NCBI RefSeq assembly: GCF_028656935.1
Contig: NZ_JAMDGZ010000009.1
Coordinates: 41,399-105,398 of the forward strand
Reading direction: 5' to 3'
Origin: Pseudomonas rubra
GTDB lineage: Bacteria; Pseudomonadota; Gammaproteobacteria; Pseudomonadales; Pseudomonadaceae
DNA: 64,000 nt
Positions 52,601-61,076 of the stretch are shown here, piece by piece. The first letter of the stretch is position 1; every line of letters starts with the position of its first letter. The translations under genes were made by a program, and so were the position numbers. The notes under the pieces are model-generated. The model was given only the letters and a program-made list of their open reading frames with translations. It did not search any database and was not told where the DNA came from.

Positions 52601-53531
52601 GCTGACCGCACGCTTTGCCGCTGCCAGCCAGGCCGCCCTGGCGGTACCGCAGACCGCGCAAAGCCAGCAGCCGGTGCAGGCCAAGGCGTTTACCCAAGTG
52701 GCGGAAACCGCGCAACAGAAGTTTGCCGGGCTGTCGATGACCGTGTACCCGGCGTTGGTGGAAGAAAACGGCACGGTCAAGGAAGGGCGTTTCTCGACCC
52801 AGGCCGAAGCCGAATTTCAGCACCGCCGCGCCTTGCAACGCTTACTGCTGCAGCAACTGGCCGAGCCGGCCAAGTTCCTGCGTGGCAAGTTGCCAGGCTT
52901 GACCGAGCTGGGCTTGCTCTACCGTGAGCTGGGCCGCGTTGAGGCGCTGGTCGAAGACATTCTGTTGGCCAGCCTCGACAGCTGCATCCTTGAAGGTGAA
53001 GCCACCCTGCCACGCGATGGCGCCGGCCTAGCCTCGCTGGCCGAGCGCAAGCGCGGGAGCTGGGCCGAACACGCCGAGCGCCTGGCACGCCTGACCCTGG
53101 AGATCCTCAAGCTCTGGCATGGCCTGCAAAAGCGCTTCAAGGGCAAGATCGACCTGGCCCAGGCCGTGGCCCTCAATGACATCAAGCAGCAATTGGGCAA
53201 CCTGGTTTACCCGGGCTTCGTTCGCGAAACCCCGGGGCTGTGGCTCAAGGAACTGCCGCGCTACCTCAAGGCCATCGAGCTGCGCCTGGAGAAACTCGGC
53301 TCCCAAGTGCAGAAGGACCGGGTCTGGAGCGGTGAGCTGAGCAACCTCTGGAGTCAGTACAAGACCCGCCTCGACAAGCACGCCCAGGAAGGCAAGCGCG
53401 ACGAGCAACTGCAGTTGTACCGCTGGTGGCTGGAGGAATACCGGGTGTCGTTGTTCGCCCAGCAGTTGGGTACCAAGGTGCCGGTTTCCGACAAGCGACT
53501 GAGCAAGCAGTGGAGCCAGGTAGAAGCCTAA
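49626..53531 (+). CDS. hrpA: DEAH-box ATP-dependent RNA helicase HrpA
   Basis: The 1301-residue protein matches HrpA in length and layout: a DEAH helicase core with Walker A GETGSGKTTQLPK (about residue 90), DEAH in IIVDEAHERSLNIDF, SAT in VIITSATIDLERF, and QRKGRCGRVEPG near residue 400, then HA2/OB-fold regions and a long C-terminal DUF3418-like domain. HrpA works in the cytoplasm on mRNA and ribosomes; in E. coli it resolves stalled ribosomes. It stands alone with its own upstream region. Confidence 0.95.
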   Translation: MTDHAIDQLLKNLDHAMIAERHRLRRQLHELRKRPDEAKLAQWAAKVQASCAQVTARKASVPSIRYDDSLPIAAKRDEIKKVLAEHQVLIIAGETGSGKTTQLPKICLELGRGQHGLIAHTQPRRIAARSVATRVAEELGTPLGALVGYQVRFEDQSDANTLVKLMTDGILLAETQHDRFLERYDTIIVDEAHERSLNIDFLLGYLKTLLPRRPDLKVIITSATIDLERFSKHFNDAPIIEVSGRTYPVETWYRPVTREQDEEGNRVEDDLTIDQAILATLDEITAHERSLGKGPGDVLVFLPGEREIRDAAEILRKAQLRHTEILPLYARLSPAEQQKIFQSHPGRRVVLATNVAETSLTVPGIRYVIDSGTARISRYSYRAKVQRLPIEAVSQASANQRKGRCGRVEPGICIRLYSEEDFNGRPAFTDPEILRTNLAAVILQMLHLRLGEIDAFPFIEPPDGKAISDGFNLLQELSAVNRENQLTPLGRQLARLPVDPRLGRMLLEGAKQGSLNELLIVASALSVQDPRERPPERQQAADQAHAQWKDADSDFAALVSLWRGFEEQRQALTASPLRNWCRKNFLNYLRLREWRDAHRQLSLICRDLQLSINKEPADYPRLHKAILSGLLSQIGQKTEDGDYLGARQRRFWVHPSSGLGKKRPQWLMTAELVETTKLYARMVAKIDSDWIEPLAGHLIKKNHFEPHWEKKRGQVVAFEQITLYGLIVVGRRPVHYGPVDPVMSRELFIREALVGGEIQSKAKCLTANRRLLEQLDELEAKARRRDILADEETLYGFYEARLPAEIHQTATFDSWYRVHSQKDSQLLIMREEDVLAREASEVTAAQYPDTLRLGDLSLALSYHFEPNHPRDGVTVRVPAPLLPSLPGERLEWLVPGLLEAKCIALVRNLPKALRKNFVPVPDFVKAALQRMSFGEGSLPQALGRELLRMTGARVSDDAWAEAAAQVDSHLKMNLEVVDGQGKFLGEGRDLAELTARFAAASQAALAVPQTAQSQQPVQAKAFTQVAETAQQKFAGLSMTVYPALVEENGTVKEGRFSTQAEAEFQHRRALQRLLLQQLAEPAKFLRGKLPGLTELGLLYRELGRVEALVEDILLASLDSCILEGEATLPRDGAGLASLAERKRGSWAEHAERLARLTLEILKLWHGLQKRFKGKIDLAQAVALNDIKQQLGNLVYPGFVRETPGLWLKELPRYLKAIELRLEKLGSQVQKDRVWSGELSNLWSQYKTRLDKHAQEGKRDEQLQLYRWWLEEYRVSLFAQQLGTKVPVSDKRLSKQWSQVEA

Positions 53532-53656
53532 ACCCCTGTAGTTGTGGCACACTTGGCCGATATACGCCGCGTTCCCCGGATTATCCTCCGGGGGCGTGCG
53601 GCTCACCCATGCAGCACTGCGCAGCGGCCCTGTGATTCAGGCTCATTGCCAGTCAA

Positions 53657-53678
53657 AGTTGGTACTTTGGTACCAACT
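53657..53678. promoter_or_regulatory. 8-bp inverted repeat upstream of the KAS III gene
   Basis: AGTTGGTA (53657-53664) and TACCAACT (53671-53678) are perfect inverse complements with a 6-base spacer, 60-81 bases before the GTG start. This is the size of a TetR- or MarR-type operator, but I cannot name the regulator. Confidence 0.5.
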
Positions 53679-53737
53679 ACAAACCGACCGAACAGGCCGT
53701 TGCCGGGCTGGCAATGGCCCCGAACAGAGGAACGACC

Positions 53738-54859
53738 GTGCATAACGTCGTCATCAGCGGCACCGGCCTGTACACCCCGGCCAACAGCATTTCCAACGAA
53801 GAGCTGGTGGAGTCCTTCAACGCCTACGTGCAACAGTTCAACAGCGACAACGCCGCCGCCATCGAGCGCGGAGAGGTCCAGGCTCTGGCCGAGTCCAGCG
53901 CCGCCTTCATTGAAAAGGCCTCGGGCATCAAAAGCCGTTTCGTCATGGACAAGGCCGGCATCCTCGACCCGCAACGCATGAAGCCGCGCTTGCCAGAACG
54001 CAGCAATGACGAGCCGTCGATCCTCTGCCAGATGGCCGTGGCTGCCGCCGAGCAGGCCCTGCAACGCGCCGGCCGCACTGCCGCCGACGTCGATGCAGTG
54101 ATCGTCGCCTGCTCCAACCTGCAGCGCCCGTATCCGGCCATTGCCATCGAAGTGCAACAGGCCCTGGGCATCAACGGTTTCGGCTTCGACATGAACGTGG
54201 CCTGCTCCTCGGCCACCTTCGGCATCCAGACGGCCTGCAACAGCGTGCAACTGGGCCAGGCCCGTGCGGTGCTGGTGATCAGCCCGGAGATCTGCACCGG
54301 CCACCTGAACTTCCGCGACCGCGACAGCCACTTCATCTTCGGTGATGCCGCCACTGCCGTGCTGGTGGAGCGCGCTGACCTGGCCACCTCCAAACACCAG
54401 TTCGACATCGTCAGCACCAAACTGCTGACCCAGTTCTCGAACAACATCCGCAACAACTTCGGCTTCCTCAACCGCGCAGGCGAAGAGGGCGTTGATGCCA
54501 CCGACAAGCTGTTCGTCCAGGAAGGCCGCAAAGTGTTCCGCGAGGTCTGCCCGATGGTTGCTGAACTGATCGGCCAGCACCTGAGTGAAAACAACCTCAA
54601 TGTCAGCGACGTCAAGCGCTTCTGGCTGCACCAGGCCAACCTGAGCATGAACCACCTGATCGTCAAGAAGCTGCTCGGTCGCGATGCCTTGGAAGAAGAA
54701 GCACCGGTGATTCTCGACAGTTACGCCAACACCAGCTCGGCCGGCTCGGTAATCGCTCTGCACAAGCATCAGGATGACTTGCCACAGGGCGCCCTGGGCG
54801 TGCTCAGCTCGTTCGGTGCTGGCTACTCGATCGGTAGCGTGATCCTGCGCAAGCGCTAA
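53738..54859 (+). CDS. beta-ketoacyl-ACP synthase III family protein
   Basis: The 373-residue protein has the KAS III catalytic triad: Cys in NVACSSATFGIQTA, His in FWLHQANLSMN and Asn in DSYANTSSAGS. FabH-type enzymes start fatty-acid synthesis by condensing an acyl-CoA with malonyl-ACP. It is longer than E. coli FabH by about 55 residues, with an insert near the N-terminus (FNAYVQQFNSDNAAAIERGEVQ), as in Pseudomonas FabH-like enzymes. AGAGG 7 bases before GTG 53738 decides the start over an upstream ATG at 53714. Confidence 0.88.
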   Translation: MHNVVISGTGLYTPANSISNEELVESFNAYVQQFNSDNAAAIERGEVQALAESSAAFIEKASGIKSRFVMDKAGILDPQRMKPRLPERSNDEPSILCQMAVAAAEQALQRAGRTAADVDAVIVACSNLQRPYPAIAIEVQQALGINGFGFDMNVACSSATFGIQTACNSVQLGQARAVLVISPEICTGHLNFRDRDSHFIFGDAATAVLVERADLATSKHQFDIVSTKLLTQFSNNIRNNFGFLNRAGEEGVDATDKLFVQEGRKVFREVCPMVAELIGQHLSENNLNVSDVKRFWLHQANLSMNHLIVKKLLGRDALEEEAPVILDSYANTSSAGSVIALHKHQDDLPQGALGVLSSFGAGYSIGSVILRKR

Positions 54860-54970
54860 GCTGCAGCTGTTGGCGAAGTGTCCCACCGTGCTCGGGCGCT
54901 TCGCTGATAGTGTTGGCTGTAACAAATCCGCCTAATCGGACTCTACCCGCAGAACGATGGATGGAAGGCG

Positions 54971-55582
54971 ATGACTGGCGAACAACAAACCCGCTTGCTG
55001 GAGCGGCTGCTCAAGGGTGAGCAACAGGCGTTCAAGGAACTGGTCGATACCTACCAAGGCGCGATGCGTGCAGTTGCCTATGCGATTGTCGGCAGCCGGC
55101 ATGCCGATGAAGCAGTACAGGATGCCTGGCTGGCGGTGGTACGTAACCTGAAGGGCTTCGAGCAGCGCTCGAGCCTCAAGACCTGGTTGCTGACCATTAC
55201 CGCCAATGCCGCCAAGACCCGTTACAAGCAGAACCGCCGGGAGGTGCTGCTTGATGACCTGCCAGGCCCGCACGGCACGATCGGTGACGAGCGCTTCGCA
55301 ACAGACGGGCATTGGCTGCAAGGGCCGGCGGCGTGGCACGAAGACACCCCGGAGGCGTTGCTCAGCCGCGAGCAGATGCGCGAATGCCTGGAGCACACCT
55401 TGCTCAGCCTGTCCGAACTGCAACGCAGTGTGCTGTTGTTGCGCGAGCGACAGGGCCTGGAGCTGGAACAGATTTGTAATCTTCTTGATATTTCCCTCTC
55501 CAATGTCCGCGTGCTGTTGCATCGGGCGCGCCTGAAAGTCTTTGCGACCCTGGAACATTTCGAGGAAACCGGCCAATGCTGA
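54971..55582 (+). CDS. ECF sigma factor
   Basis: The 203-residue protein has sigma region 2 (LVDTYQGAMRAVAYAIVGSRHADEAVQDAWLAVVRNLKGFE) and region 4 (LLSLSELQRSVLLLRERQGLELEQICNLLDISLSNVRVLLHRAR), with a linker region in between. It directs RNA polymerase to a set of stress or envelope genes. Its stop overlaps the start of a zinc-finger anti-sigma gene by 7 bases, and the two are followed by an OprO/OprP-type porin gene. The trigger is unknown. Confidence 0.92.
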   Translation: MTGEQQTRLLERLLKGEQQAFKELVDTYQGAMRAVAYAIVGSRHADEAVQDAWLAVVRNLKGFEQRSSLKTWLLTITANAAKTRYKQNRREVLLDDLPGPHGTIGDERFATDGHWLQGPAAWHEDTPEALLSREQMRECLEHTLLSLSELQRSVLLLRERQGLELEQICNLLDISLSNVRVLLHRARLKVFATLEHFEETGQC

Positions 55583-55806
55583 GCTGCAAGCAACTCGTCG
55601 CCCGCTCAAGCGACTACCTGGATAAACAACTGACGCTGGGGGAGCGCTTGATGGTGCGCCAGCACCTGTTGTTCTGTAGCCATTGTCGACGCTTTCTCAA
55701 GCAGATGCGCGTCGCCCAGGCCACGGTGCGGGCCTTGCCGGAGGAGCCGGTGGTCGACAGCCAGGCCCTGGCCGAACGCCTGGCGCGGGAGCTCAAAGAC
55801 TCCTGA
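55576..55806 (+). CDS. small zinc-finger anti-sigma factor
   Basis: The 76-residue protein has the zinc anti-sigma motif HLLFCSHC (His30, Cys34, Cys37) in MVRQHLLFCSHCRRFLKQM. It has no membrane segment, so it should be a soluble anti-sigma factor that binds the ECF sigma factor encoded just upstream and releases it upon a cytoplasmic signal such as oxidation of its cysteines. The 7-base overlap gives coupled translation. Confidence 0.88.
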   Translation: MLSCKQLVARSSDYLDKQLTLGERLMVRQHLLFCSHCRRFLKQMRVAQATVRALPEEPVVDSQALAERLARELKDS

Positions 55807-55816
55807 AACACGTCTG

Positions 55817-55839
55817 GAAAGCTCTGCAATGGAGCTTTC
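55817..55839 (+). terminator. terminator-like hairpin after the sigma/anti-sigma genes
   Basis: GAAAGCTC (55817-55824) and GAGCTTTC (55832-55839) form a perfect 8-bp stem 10 bases after the anti-sigma stop, followed by TGACTTATTTCC, a weak T-rich tail. Confidence 0.5.
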
Positions 55840-55872
55840 TGACTTATTTCCTTTCGAAGTAAAAAAGTTCCC

Positions 55873-55890
55873 CTGTAACAAAACATTTAT
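55873..55890 (+). promoter_or_regulatory. weak Pho-box-like sequence before the porin gene
   Basis: CTGTAAC, AAAA and CATTTAT are spaced like a Pho box (CTGTCAT N4 CTGTCAT) with 5 of 7 and 4 of 7 matches. PhoB control would fit an OprO/OprP porin, but this match is weak. Confidence 0.3.
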
Positions 55891-56004
55891 CTAAAAGCCA
55901 CTGATCTGACATAAGCCCCCGCCAAGATTCCTCCCCAGCACAAGTGGCTTGAGCCGCGTGTTTTTCCAACATTATCAAGACCATATAGTAGGGGAGCTTC
56001 TTCG

Positions 56005-57318
56005 ATGATCCGTAAGCACTTCGCAGGTTTCGTAGCCAGCGCCTTGGCCATGGCCGTTACCGCCCAGGCTTTCGCGGGTACCGTGACCACCGACGGCGCC
56101 GATATCGTAGTCAAGACCAAGGGTGGCCTCGAGGTCGCTACCACCGACAAGGAATTCAGCTTCAAGCTGGGCGGTCGGATCCAGGCTGACTACAGCCGTT
56201 TCGACGGTTTCTACACCAACAACGGCGACACTGCCGATGCCGGTTACTTCCGCCGCGCCTACCTGGAACTGGGCGGCGTGATGTACAAGGACTGGGCCTA
56301 CCAGATCGCCTACGACTTCTCGCACAACTCCGGCGGCGACAACCGCTCCGAAGACGGCTACTTCGATGAAGCGTCCCTGGCCTACAACGGCTTCAGCCCG
56401 GTCTCGATCAAGGTCGGTCGTTTCGACCCCGAGTTCGGCCTGGAAAAAGCCACCAGCTCCAAGTGGGTAACGGCTCAGGAACGTACCGCTGCCTACGACC
56501 TGGTCGACTGGACCAACGCCCACAACGGTGGCATGGGGCTGCAGGTTTCGGGCAACGCCGGTGACTCGCTGTACGGTTCGGTCGGTGCCTTCGCCAAGGA
56601 TGCCACCAACCAGGACAAGGACGGCGACAGCACCAAGCAGTTCAACCTGCGCGGCGTCTTTGCACCAATGCACGAAGCCGGCAATGTCCTGCACTTCGGC
56701 GTCAACTACGCCCAGCGCGATCTCTCCGATACCGCGTTCGATGGCCGTATCCGCAGCCGTCTGGGCATGCGCGGGGTCAGCACCGACGGTGGTCAGGATG
56801 CTGGCAGCAACGGCAACCGCCTGACCTTGGGTGGCCAGAACAACACCCCGGCCGGTGCCTTCGACACCGACAAGGCCTGGGGCCTGGAAGCGGCATGGGC
56901 CATGGGGCCGTTCTCGGTTCAGGGCGAGTACGTCAAGCGGGACGTCCAGGCCGACAGCGCCTCGTTCTCTGACATCAAGGCCGATGGTTACTACGGTCAG
57001 CTGGCCTACACCATCACCGGTGAAGCGCGTGGCTACAAGCTGGGCAAGTTCGACAGCATCAAGCCTTCGAACAAGCAGATCGGTGCCTGGGAAGTGTTCT
57101 ATCGCTATGACCACCTGAGCGTCGATGACGACAACGGTGCGTTCGCCAACATTGGCGATGTCGAAGGCAAGGTGCACAACGTCGGTCTGAACTGGTACGC
57201 CAACGAGTCGATCAAGCTCAGCGGCGTGTACGTCAAGGCCAAGGTCGACAACGCCCAGAACGCCGCCGGCGACGACAGTGGCGATGGTTTTGTAATGCGC
57301 GCGCAGTACGTGTTCTAA
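56005..57318 (+). CDS. OprO/OprP-type phosphate/pyrophosphate-selective porin
   Basis: The 437-residue precursor has a signal peptide ([13 protein letters not shown]) and a barrel with [80 protein letters not shown] and a final FVMRAQYVF, as in OprP and OprO. These trimeric outer-membrane porins take up phosphate and polyphosphate. Whether it prefers phosphate or pyrophosphate cannot be told by eye. It follows the sigma/anti-sigma genes, which may control it, and ends with a strong terminator. Confidence 0.92.
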   Translation: MIRKHFAGFVASALAMAVTAQAFAGTVTTDGADIVVKTKGGLEVATTDKEFSFKLGGRIQADYSRFDGFYTNNGDTADAGYFRRAYLELGGVMYKDWAYQIAYDFSHNSGGDNRSEDGYFDEASLAYNGFSPVSIKVGRFDPEFGLEKATSSKWVTAQERTAAYDLVDWTNAHNGGMGLQVSGNAGDSLYGSVGAFAKDATNQDKDGDSTKQFNLRGVFAPMHEAGNVLHFGVNYAQRDLSDTAFDGRIRSRLGMRGVSTDGGQDAGSNGNRLTLGGQNNTPAGAFDTDKAWGLEAAWAMGPFSVQGEYVKRDVQADSASFSDIKADGYYGQLAYTITGEARGYKLGKFDSIKPSNKQIGAWEVFYRYDHLSVDDDNGAFANIGDVEGKVHNVGLNWYANESIKLSGVYVKAKVDNAQNAAGDDSGDGFVMRAQYVF

Positions 57319-57348
57319 GCAACACCGCTCCTCATCCGTTAGATCTTC

Positions 57349-57374
57349 AGCCCCGCGATTGCGGGGCTTTTTTT
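57349..57374 (+). terminator. Rho-independent terminator of the porin gene
   Basis: AGCCCCGC (57349-57356) and GCGGGGCT (57361-57368) form a perfect 8-bp stem with a 4-base loop (GATT) and a run of seven T (57368-57374). Confidence 0.95.
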
Positions 57375-57402
57375 CGTCGACGCGACGAGGCAGACTGCGC
57401 CA

Positions 57403-58527
57403 ATGCCCAAGCTCATTCTGCAACACCTTGCCGAACTCACACCTGCTACCTGGGATGCCCTGGTACCAGACGAACAGCCGTTCCTGCGCCATGCATTTCT
57501 GTCCAGCCTGGAAGACAGCGGCAGTGTCAGCCGCCATACCGGCTGGAGCCCGGCCCATCACCTGCTTACCGACAGCGCCGGGCAATTGCGCGCGGCCTTG
57601 CCGGCCTACGTGAAGAGCCACTCGTTCGGCGAGTATGTGTTCGACCACGCCTGGGCCGATGCCTGCGAACGGGCGGGCATCGCCTATTACCCCAAGCTGC
57701 TCTGCGCCGTGCCCTTCTCACCGGTCACGGGCCCGCGGCTGCTGGGTGATCCACAAGCGGCGGCGGAGCTGGTGGACAGGCTGACCGATGAGCTGTTCGA
57801 ACAGGGCTTGTCTGGCGCCCATATCAACTTCACCGACGAGCCTGGTGATGCCGTGATGCGCGATCGCGACGGCTGGATGGAGCGCCTGGGCTGTCAGTTT
57901 CATTGGCGCAACCAAGGCTACCGCGACTTCCAGGATTTTCTCGACACCTTGAGTTCACGCAAGCGCAAGCAGATGCGCAAGGAGCGCGAGCAGGTGGCGG
58001 GGCACGGCATAGCGTTTCAGTGGTTTCGCGGTGAAGAGCTGAGCGAGGCGCAGTGGGATTTTGTCTTTGCCTGTTATGCCAATACCTACGCGGTACGCCG
58101 ACGAGCGCCTTATCTGACGCGGGAGTTCTTTAGCCTGTTAGCAGAGCGCATGCCGTCGGCGATCCGCGTGGTCATGGCCCGTCAGGGTGGGCGCGATGTT
58201 GCCATGGCCTTCAGCCTGGTCGGCGGTAGTAGCCTGTATGGCCGTTACTGGGGCTGTGTGGATGAGTTCGACCGGCTACACTTTGAGACCTGTTTTTACC
58301 AGGGCATGGACATGGCCATTGCCGAAGGCTGGCAGCGCTTCGATGCCGGTGCGCAAGGTGAGCACAAGCTGATTCGCGGCTTTGAACCGGTGATCACCCG
58401 TTCCTGGCATTACCTGCTGCACCCAGGGTTGCGCCGGGCAGTGGAGGAGTTCCTGGAGCAGGAGCGGGCGGGGGTGTTGGCCTACGCCGAAGAGGCGCGT
58501 TCGGCGTTGCCTTATCGGCAGGGCTGA
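57403..58527 (+). CDS. PF04339-type (FemAB/GNAT-like) protein
   Basis: The 374-residue protein has the conserved pattern of the family once called 'peptidoglycan biosynthesis/recognition' (PF04339): FLRHAFLSSLEDSGSVSRHTGWSPAH, PAYVKSHSFGEYVFDHAWADA, YYPKLLCAVPFSPVTGPRLL, and DAGAQGEHKLIRGFEPVITRSWHY. It has an acyltransferase-like fold, and the substrate is unknown. Codons 1-13 overlap no other gene; the start is the first ATG after the porin terminator. It ends just before a REP pair. Confidence 0.85.
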   Translation: MPKLILQHLAELTPATWDALVPDEQPFLRHAFLSSLEDSGSVSRHTGWSPAHHLLTDSAGQLRAALPAYVKSHSFGEYVFDHAWADACERAGIAYYPKLLCAVPFSPVTGPRLLGDPQAAAELVDRLTDELFEQGLSGAHINFTDEPGDAVMRDRDGWMERLGCQFHWRNQGYRDFQDFLDTLSSRKRKQMRKEREQVAGHGIAFQWFRGEELSEAQWDFVFACYANTYAVRRRAPYLTREFFSLLAERMPSAIRVVMARQGGRDVAMAFSLVGGSSLYGRYWGCVDEFDRLHFETCFYQGMDMAIAEGWQRFDAGAQGEHKLIRGFEPVITRSWHYLLHPGLRRAVEEFLEQERAGVLAYAEEARSALPYRQG

Positions 58528-58532
58528 GGGCC

Positions 58533-58608
58533 TCATCGCCGGCAAGGCCGGCTCCCACAGGTCCAGTGTACACAGATCCATTGTGGGAGCCGGCCTTGCC
58601 GGCGATGA
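58533..58608. repeat. inverted REP pair (BIME), type 'CGCCGGCAAGGCCGGC'
   Basis: Arms 58533-58559 and 58582-58608 are perfect inverse complements of a 27-base REP with a 22-base spacer. It lies between the convergent PF04339 and ABC exporter genes. This is a second flavour, different in the core from 3180-3240. Confidence 0.9.
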
Positions 58609-58622
58609 AGTCACCGCAGTCT

Positions 58623-60455
58623 TCAGTCGATCCCGACAAAGCCCCCGGTCTGGTGATGCCACAAGCGGGCATACAGCCCTTGATGGGCCAACAGTTCCGA
58701 ATGGCTGCCCACTTCGGCAATCCGGCCTTTCTCCAGCACCACCAGGCGGTCCATGCGGGCAATGGTCGACAGTCGGTGGGCAATGGCGATCACGGTCTTG
58801 CCTTGCATCAGGGTTTCCAGGCTCTCCTGAATGGCTGCTTCTACTTCCGAGTCCAGTGCTGACGTCGCTTCGTCCATGATCAGGATCGGCGCGTTCTTGA
58901 GCAGTACCCGGGCAATGGCGATGCGCTGGCGTTGGCCACCGGACAGCTTGACCCCACGCTCACCCACATGGGCATCGAAGCCGGTACGCCCCTGGGCGTC
59001 TGACAACTGCGGGATGAACTCGTCGGCCCGGGCCTGGCGCACTGCGTCCCACAATTCCTGTTCAGTGGCGTCGGGCCGGCCATAGAGCAGGTTGTCGCGA
59101 ATCGAGCGGTGCAGCAACGAGGTGTCCTGGGTGATCATGCCGATCTGCGCCCGCAGGCTGGCCTGGGTCACTTGGGCGATATCCTGGCCATCGATCAGAA
59201 TCCGCCCGCTTTCCAGGTCATAGAGGCGCAGCAGCAGGTTGACCAGGGTCGACTTGCCCGCGCCGGAGGGGCCGATCAGGCCGATCTTCTCGCCCGGGCG
59301 AATGTCCAGGTCAAGGTCATCGATGATGCGGCTGCCCTTGCCGTAGTGGAAGCTGACATTGTCGAACCTCACCGCGCCGCGATCGACCTTGAGGTCGCGC
59401 GCACTCGGCGAATCGGTGACGCTCACCGGCTGGGCGATGGTCTGCAGGCCGTCCTGGACCATGCCGATGTTTTCGAAGATGCCATTGACCACCCACATGA
59501 TCCAGCCCGACATGTTGACGATACGGATCACCAGGCCAGTGGCCAGGGCGATGGCGCCGACGGTGATCAGCGACTGGGTCCACAGCCACAGGGCCAGGCC
59601 TGTGGTGCTGACGATCAGCAGGCCGTTGAGGCTGGTGACCACCACATCCATGCTGGTGATCACGCGGGCAGCAAGCTGGGTTTTCTCGGTCTGCTCGCTG
59701 ATGGCTTCGCGGGCGTATTGCTGTTCGAAATCGGTGTGGGCGAAGAGTTTCAGGGTAGCGATGTTGGTGTAGCCATCGACGATGCGGCCAATGAGTTTGG
59801 AGCGGGCATCCGAAGAAATCACCGCACGGGCTTTGACCCGGGGTACGAAGTAGGAGAGCGCGCCGATGTAACAGGCGATCCAGGCAATCAAAGGCAGCAT
59901 CAGCCGCCAGTCGGCTTCGAAGAACAGCACCAGTGCACTGACGGCATAGATCAGCACATGCCACAGGGCATCCACGGCCTGGACTGCCGAGTCGCGTAGC
60001 GAGTTGCCGGTCTGCATGATGCGTTGGGCGATGCGCCCGGCAAAGTCGCTCTGGAAGAAGTTCAGGCTCTGCTTGAGCACCAGCGTGTGGTTCTGCCAGC
60101 GGATCATGCTGGTCATGCCCGGGCTGATGGTCTGGTGCACCAGCAGGTCGTGCAGGCCAAGAAACACCGGGCGCAGGATCAGTGCCACCACCAGCATCCA
60201 CAGCAGTTCACTGGCGTGGTCGCTGAAAAAACTGGCAGAGGGTGTGCCTTGGGCCAGGTCGATGATTCGACTCAGGTAACTGAATAGTGCTACTTCGATC
60301 AGTGCGCCGATGAAACCGATCACCAGCAGGGCGGCAAAGCTCGGCCAGACCTGGCGCAGGTAGTAGATGTAAAACGGCCATACCGTGGTCGGTGGCGCCG
60401 CAGTGGGCGCCTCACGGAAGATGTCGATGAGTTTTTCAAAACGGCGAAACAACAT
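58623..60455 (-). CDS. ABC exporter, membrane and ATPase domains fused (MsbA-like)
   Basis: The 610-residue protein has six membrane helices (about residues 35-330) and a C-terminal ATPase with Walker A GPSGAGKST, a Q-loop MITQDTSLLHRS, signature LSGGQRQRIAIAR, Walker B ILIMDEATSALD and His in AIAHRLS. It exports a lipid or hydrophobic compound as a homodimer. The short N-terminal extension (MLFRRFEKLIDIFREAPTAAPPTT) is cytoplasmic. It stands alone, 63 bases after the cyclophilin gene on the same strand. The substrate is unknown; this is not the msbA of the lipid A operon by context. Confidence 0.9.
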   Translation of the reverse strand: MLFRRFEKLIDIFREAPTAAPPTTVWPFYIYYLRQVWPSFAALLVIGFIGALIEVALFSYLSRIIDLAQGTPSASFFSDHASELLWMLVVALILRPVFLGLHDLLVHQTISPGMTSMIRWQNHTLVLKQSLNFFQSDFAGRIAQRIMQTGNSLRDSAVQAVDALWHVLIYAVSALVLFFEADWRLMLPLIAWIACYIGALSYFVPRVKARAVISSDARSKLIGRIVDGYTNIATLKLFAHTDFEQQYAREAISEQTEKTQLAARVITSMDVVVTSLNGLLIVSTTGLALWLWTQSLITVGAIALATGLVIRIVNMSGWIMWVVNGIFENIGMVQDGLQTIAQPVSVTDSPSARDLKVDRGAVRFDNVSFHYGKGSRIIDDLDLDIRPGEKIGLIGPSGAGKSTLVNLLLRLYDLESGRILIDGQDIAQVTQASLRAQIGMITQDTSLLHRSIRDNLLYGRPDATEQELWDAVRQARADEFIPQLSDAQGRTGFDAHVGERGVKLSGGQRQRIAIARVLLKNAPILIMDEATSALDSEVEAAIQESLETLMQGKTVIAIAHRLSTIARMDRLVVLEKGRIAEVGSHSELLAHQGLYARLWHHQTGGFVGID

Positions 60456-60518
60456 GAAAGCGATAACTCCTGTTCAGTAGACTCTCAGGCCTGGTTCACG
60501 TCCCTGTGAAACCCGAGG

Positions 60519-61076
60519 TCAGTCGATGCGTTTGGCCGACTTGATGAATACCGGATCGACCGGTACATCACCCATGCCTTTCTTGGTGGTGGTGCGCGAG
60601 TTGACGATCTGGTCGACTACATCCATGCCCTTGACCACTTTGGCGAACACCGCGTAACCGGCGTCGCGGCCCGGGTTGAGGAAGTCGTTGTCGGCAACGT
60701 TGATAAAGAACTGGCTGGTAGCCGAGTTGGGGTTGGAGGTACGGGCCATCGACAGCGTGCCACGGACGTTTTTCAGGCCGTTGCTGGCTTCGTTGCGGAT
60801 CGGGTCCTTGGTGTTCTTTTGCACCATCTGTTCGGTGAAACCGCCGCCCTGGACCATGAAGCCCGGGATCACCCGGTGGAAGATGGTGTTGTTGTAGAAA
60901 CCGCTGTCCACGTACTGCAGGAAGTTCTTGCTGCTGATCGGCGCCTTGGTTTCGTTCAGCTCGATTTCGATCTGACCGAAGCTGGTATCCAGCAGTACAT
61001 GAGGCGCTTTTTCAGCGGCCATCAGGCTGGTGGCGAAGACGACCGAGCAGGTGGCCAGCAGGAGTTTTTTCAGCAT
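60519..61076 (-). CDS. ppiA: periplasmic peptidyl-prolyl isomerase (cyclophilin)
   Basis: The 185-residue precursor has a signal peptide ([20 protein letters not shown]) and a cyclophilin domain with [34 protein letters not shown] and [17 protein letters not shown]. It speeds up proline isomerisation of exported proteins. ATG 61076 overlaps the end of the hydrolase gene by 7 bases, so it is translated together with it. The longer frame reads through that gene. Confidence 0.92.
   Translation of the reverse strand: MLKKLLLATCSVVFATSLMAAEKAPHVLLDTSFGQIEIELNETKAPISSKNFLQYVDSGFYNNTIFHRVIPGFMVQGGGFTEQMVQKNTKDPIRNEASNGLKNVRGTLSMARTSNPNSATSQFFINVADNDFLNPGRDAGYAVFAKVVKGMDVVDQIVNSRTTTKKGMGDVPVDPVFIKSAKRID

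Noticed and set aside
55975..57648. 557-codon open frame on the minus strand opposite the porin
   Set aside because: Antisense to a recognised OprO/OprP gene with its terminator; composition typical of an antisense shadow.
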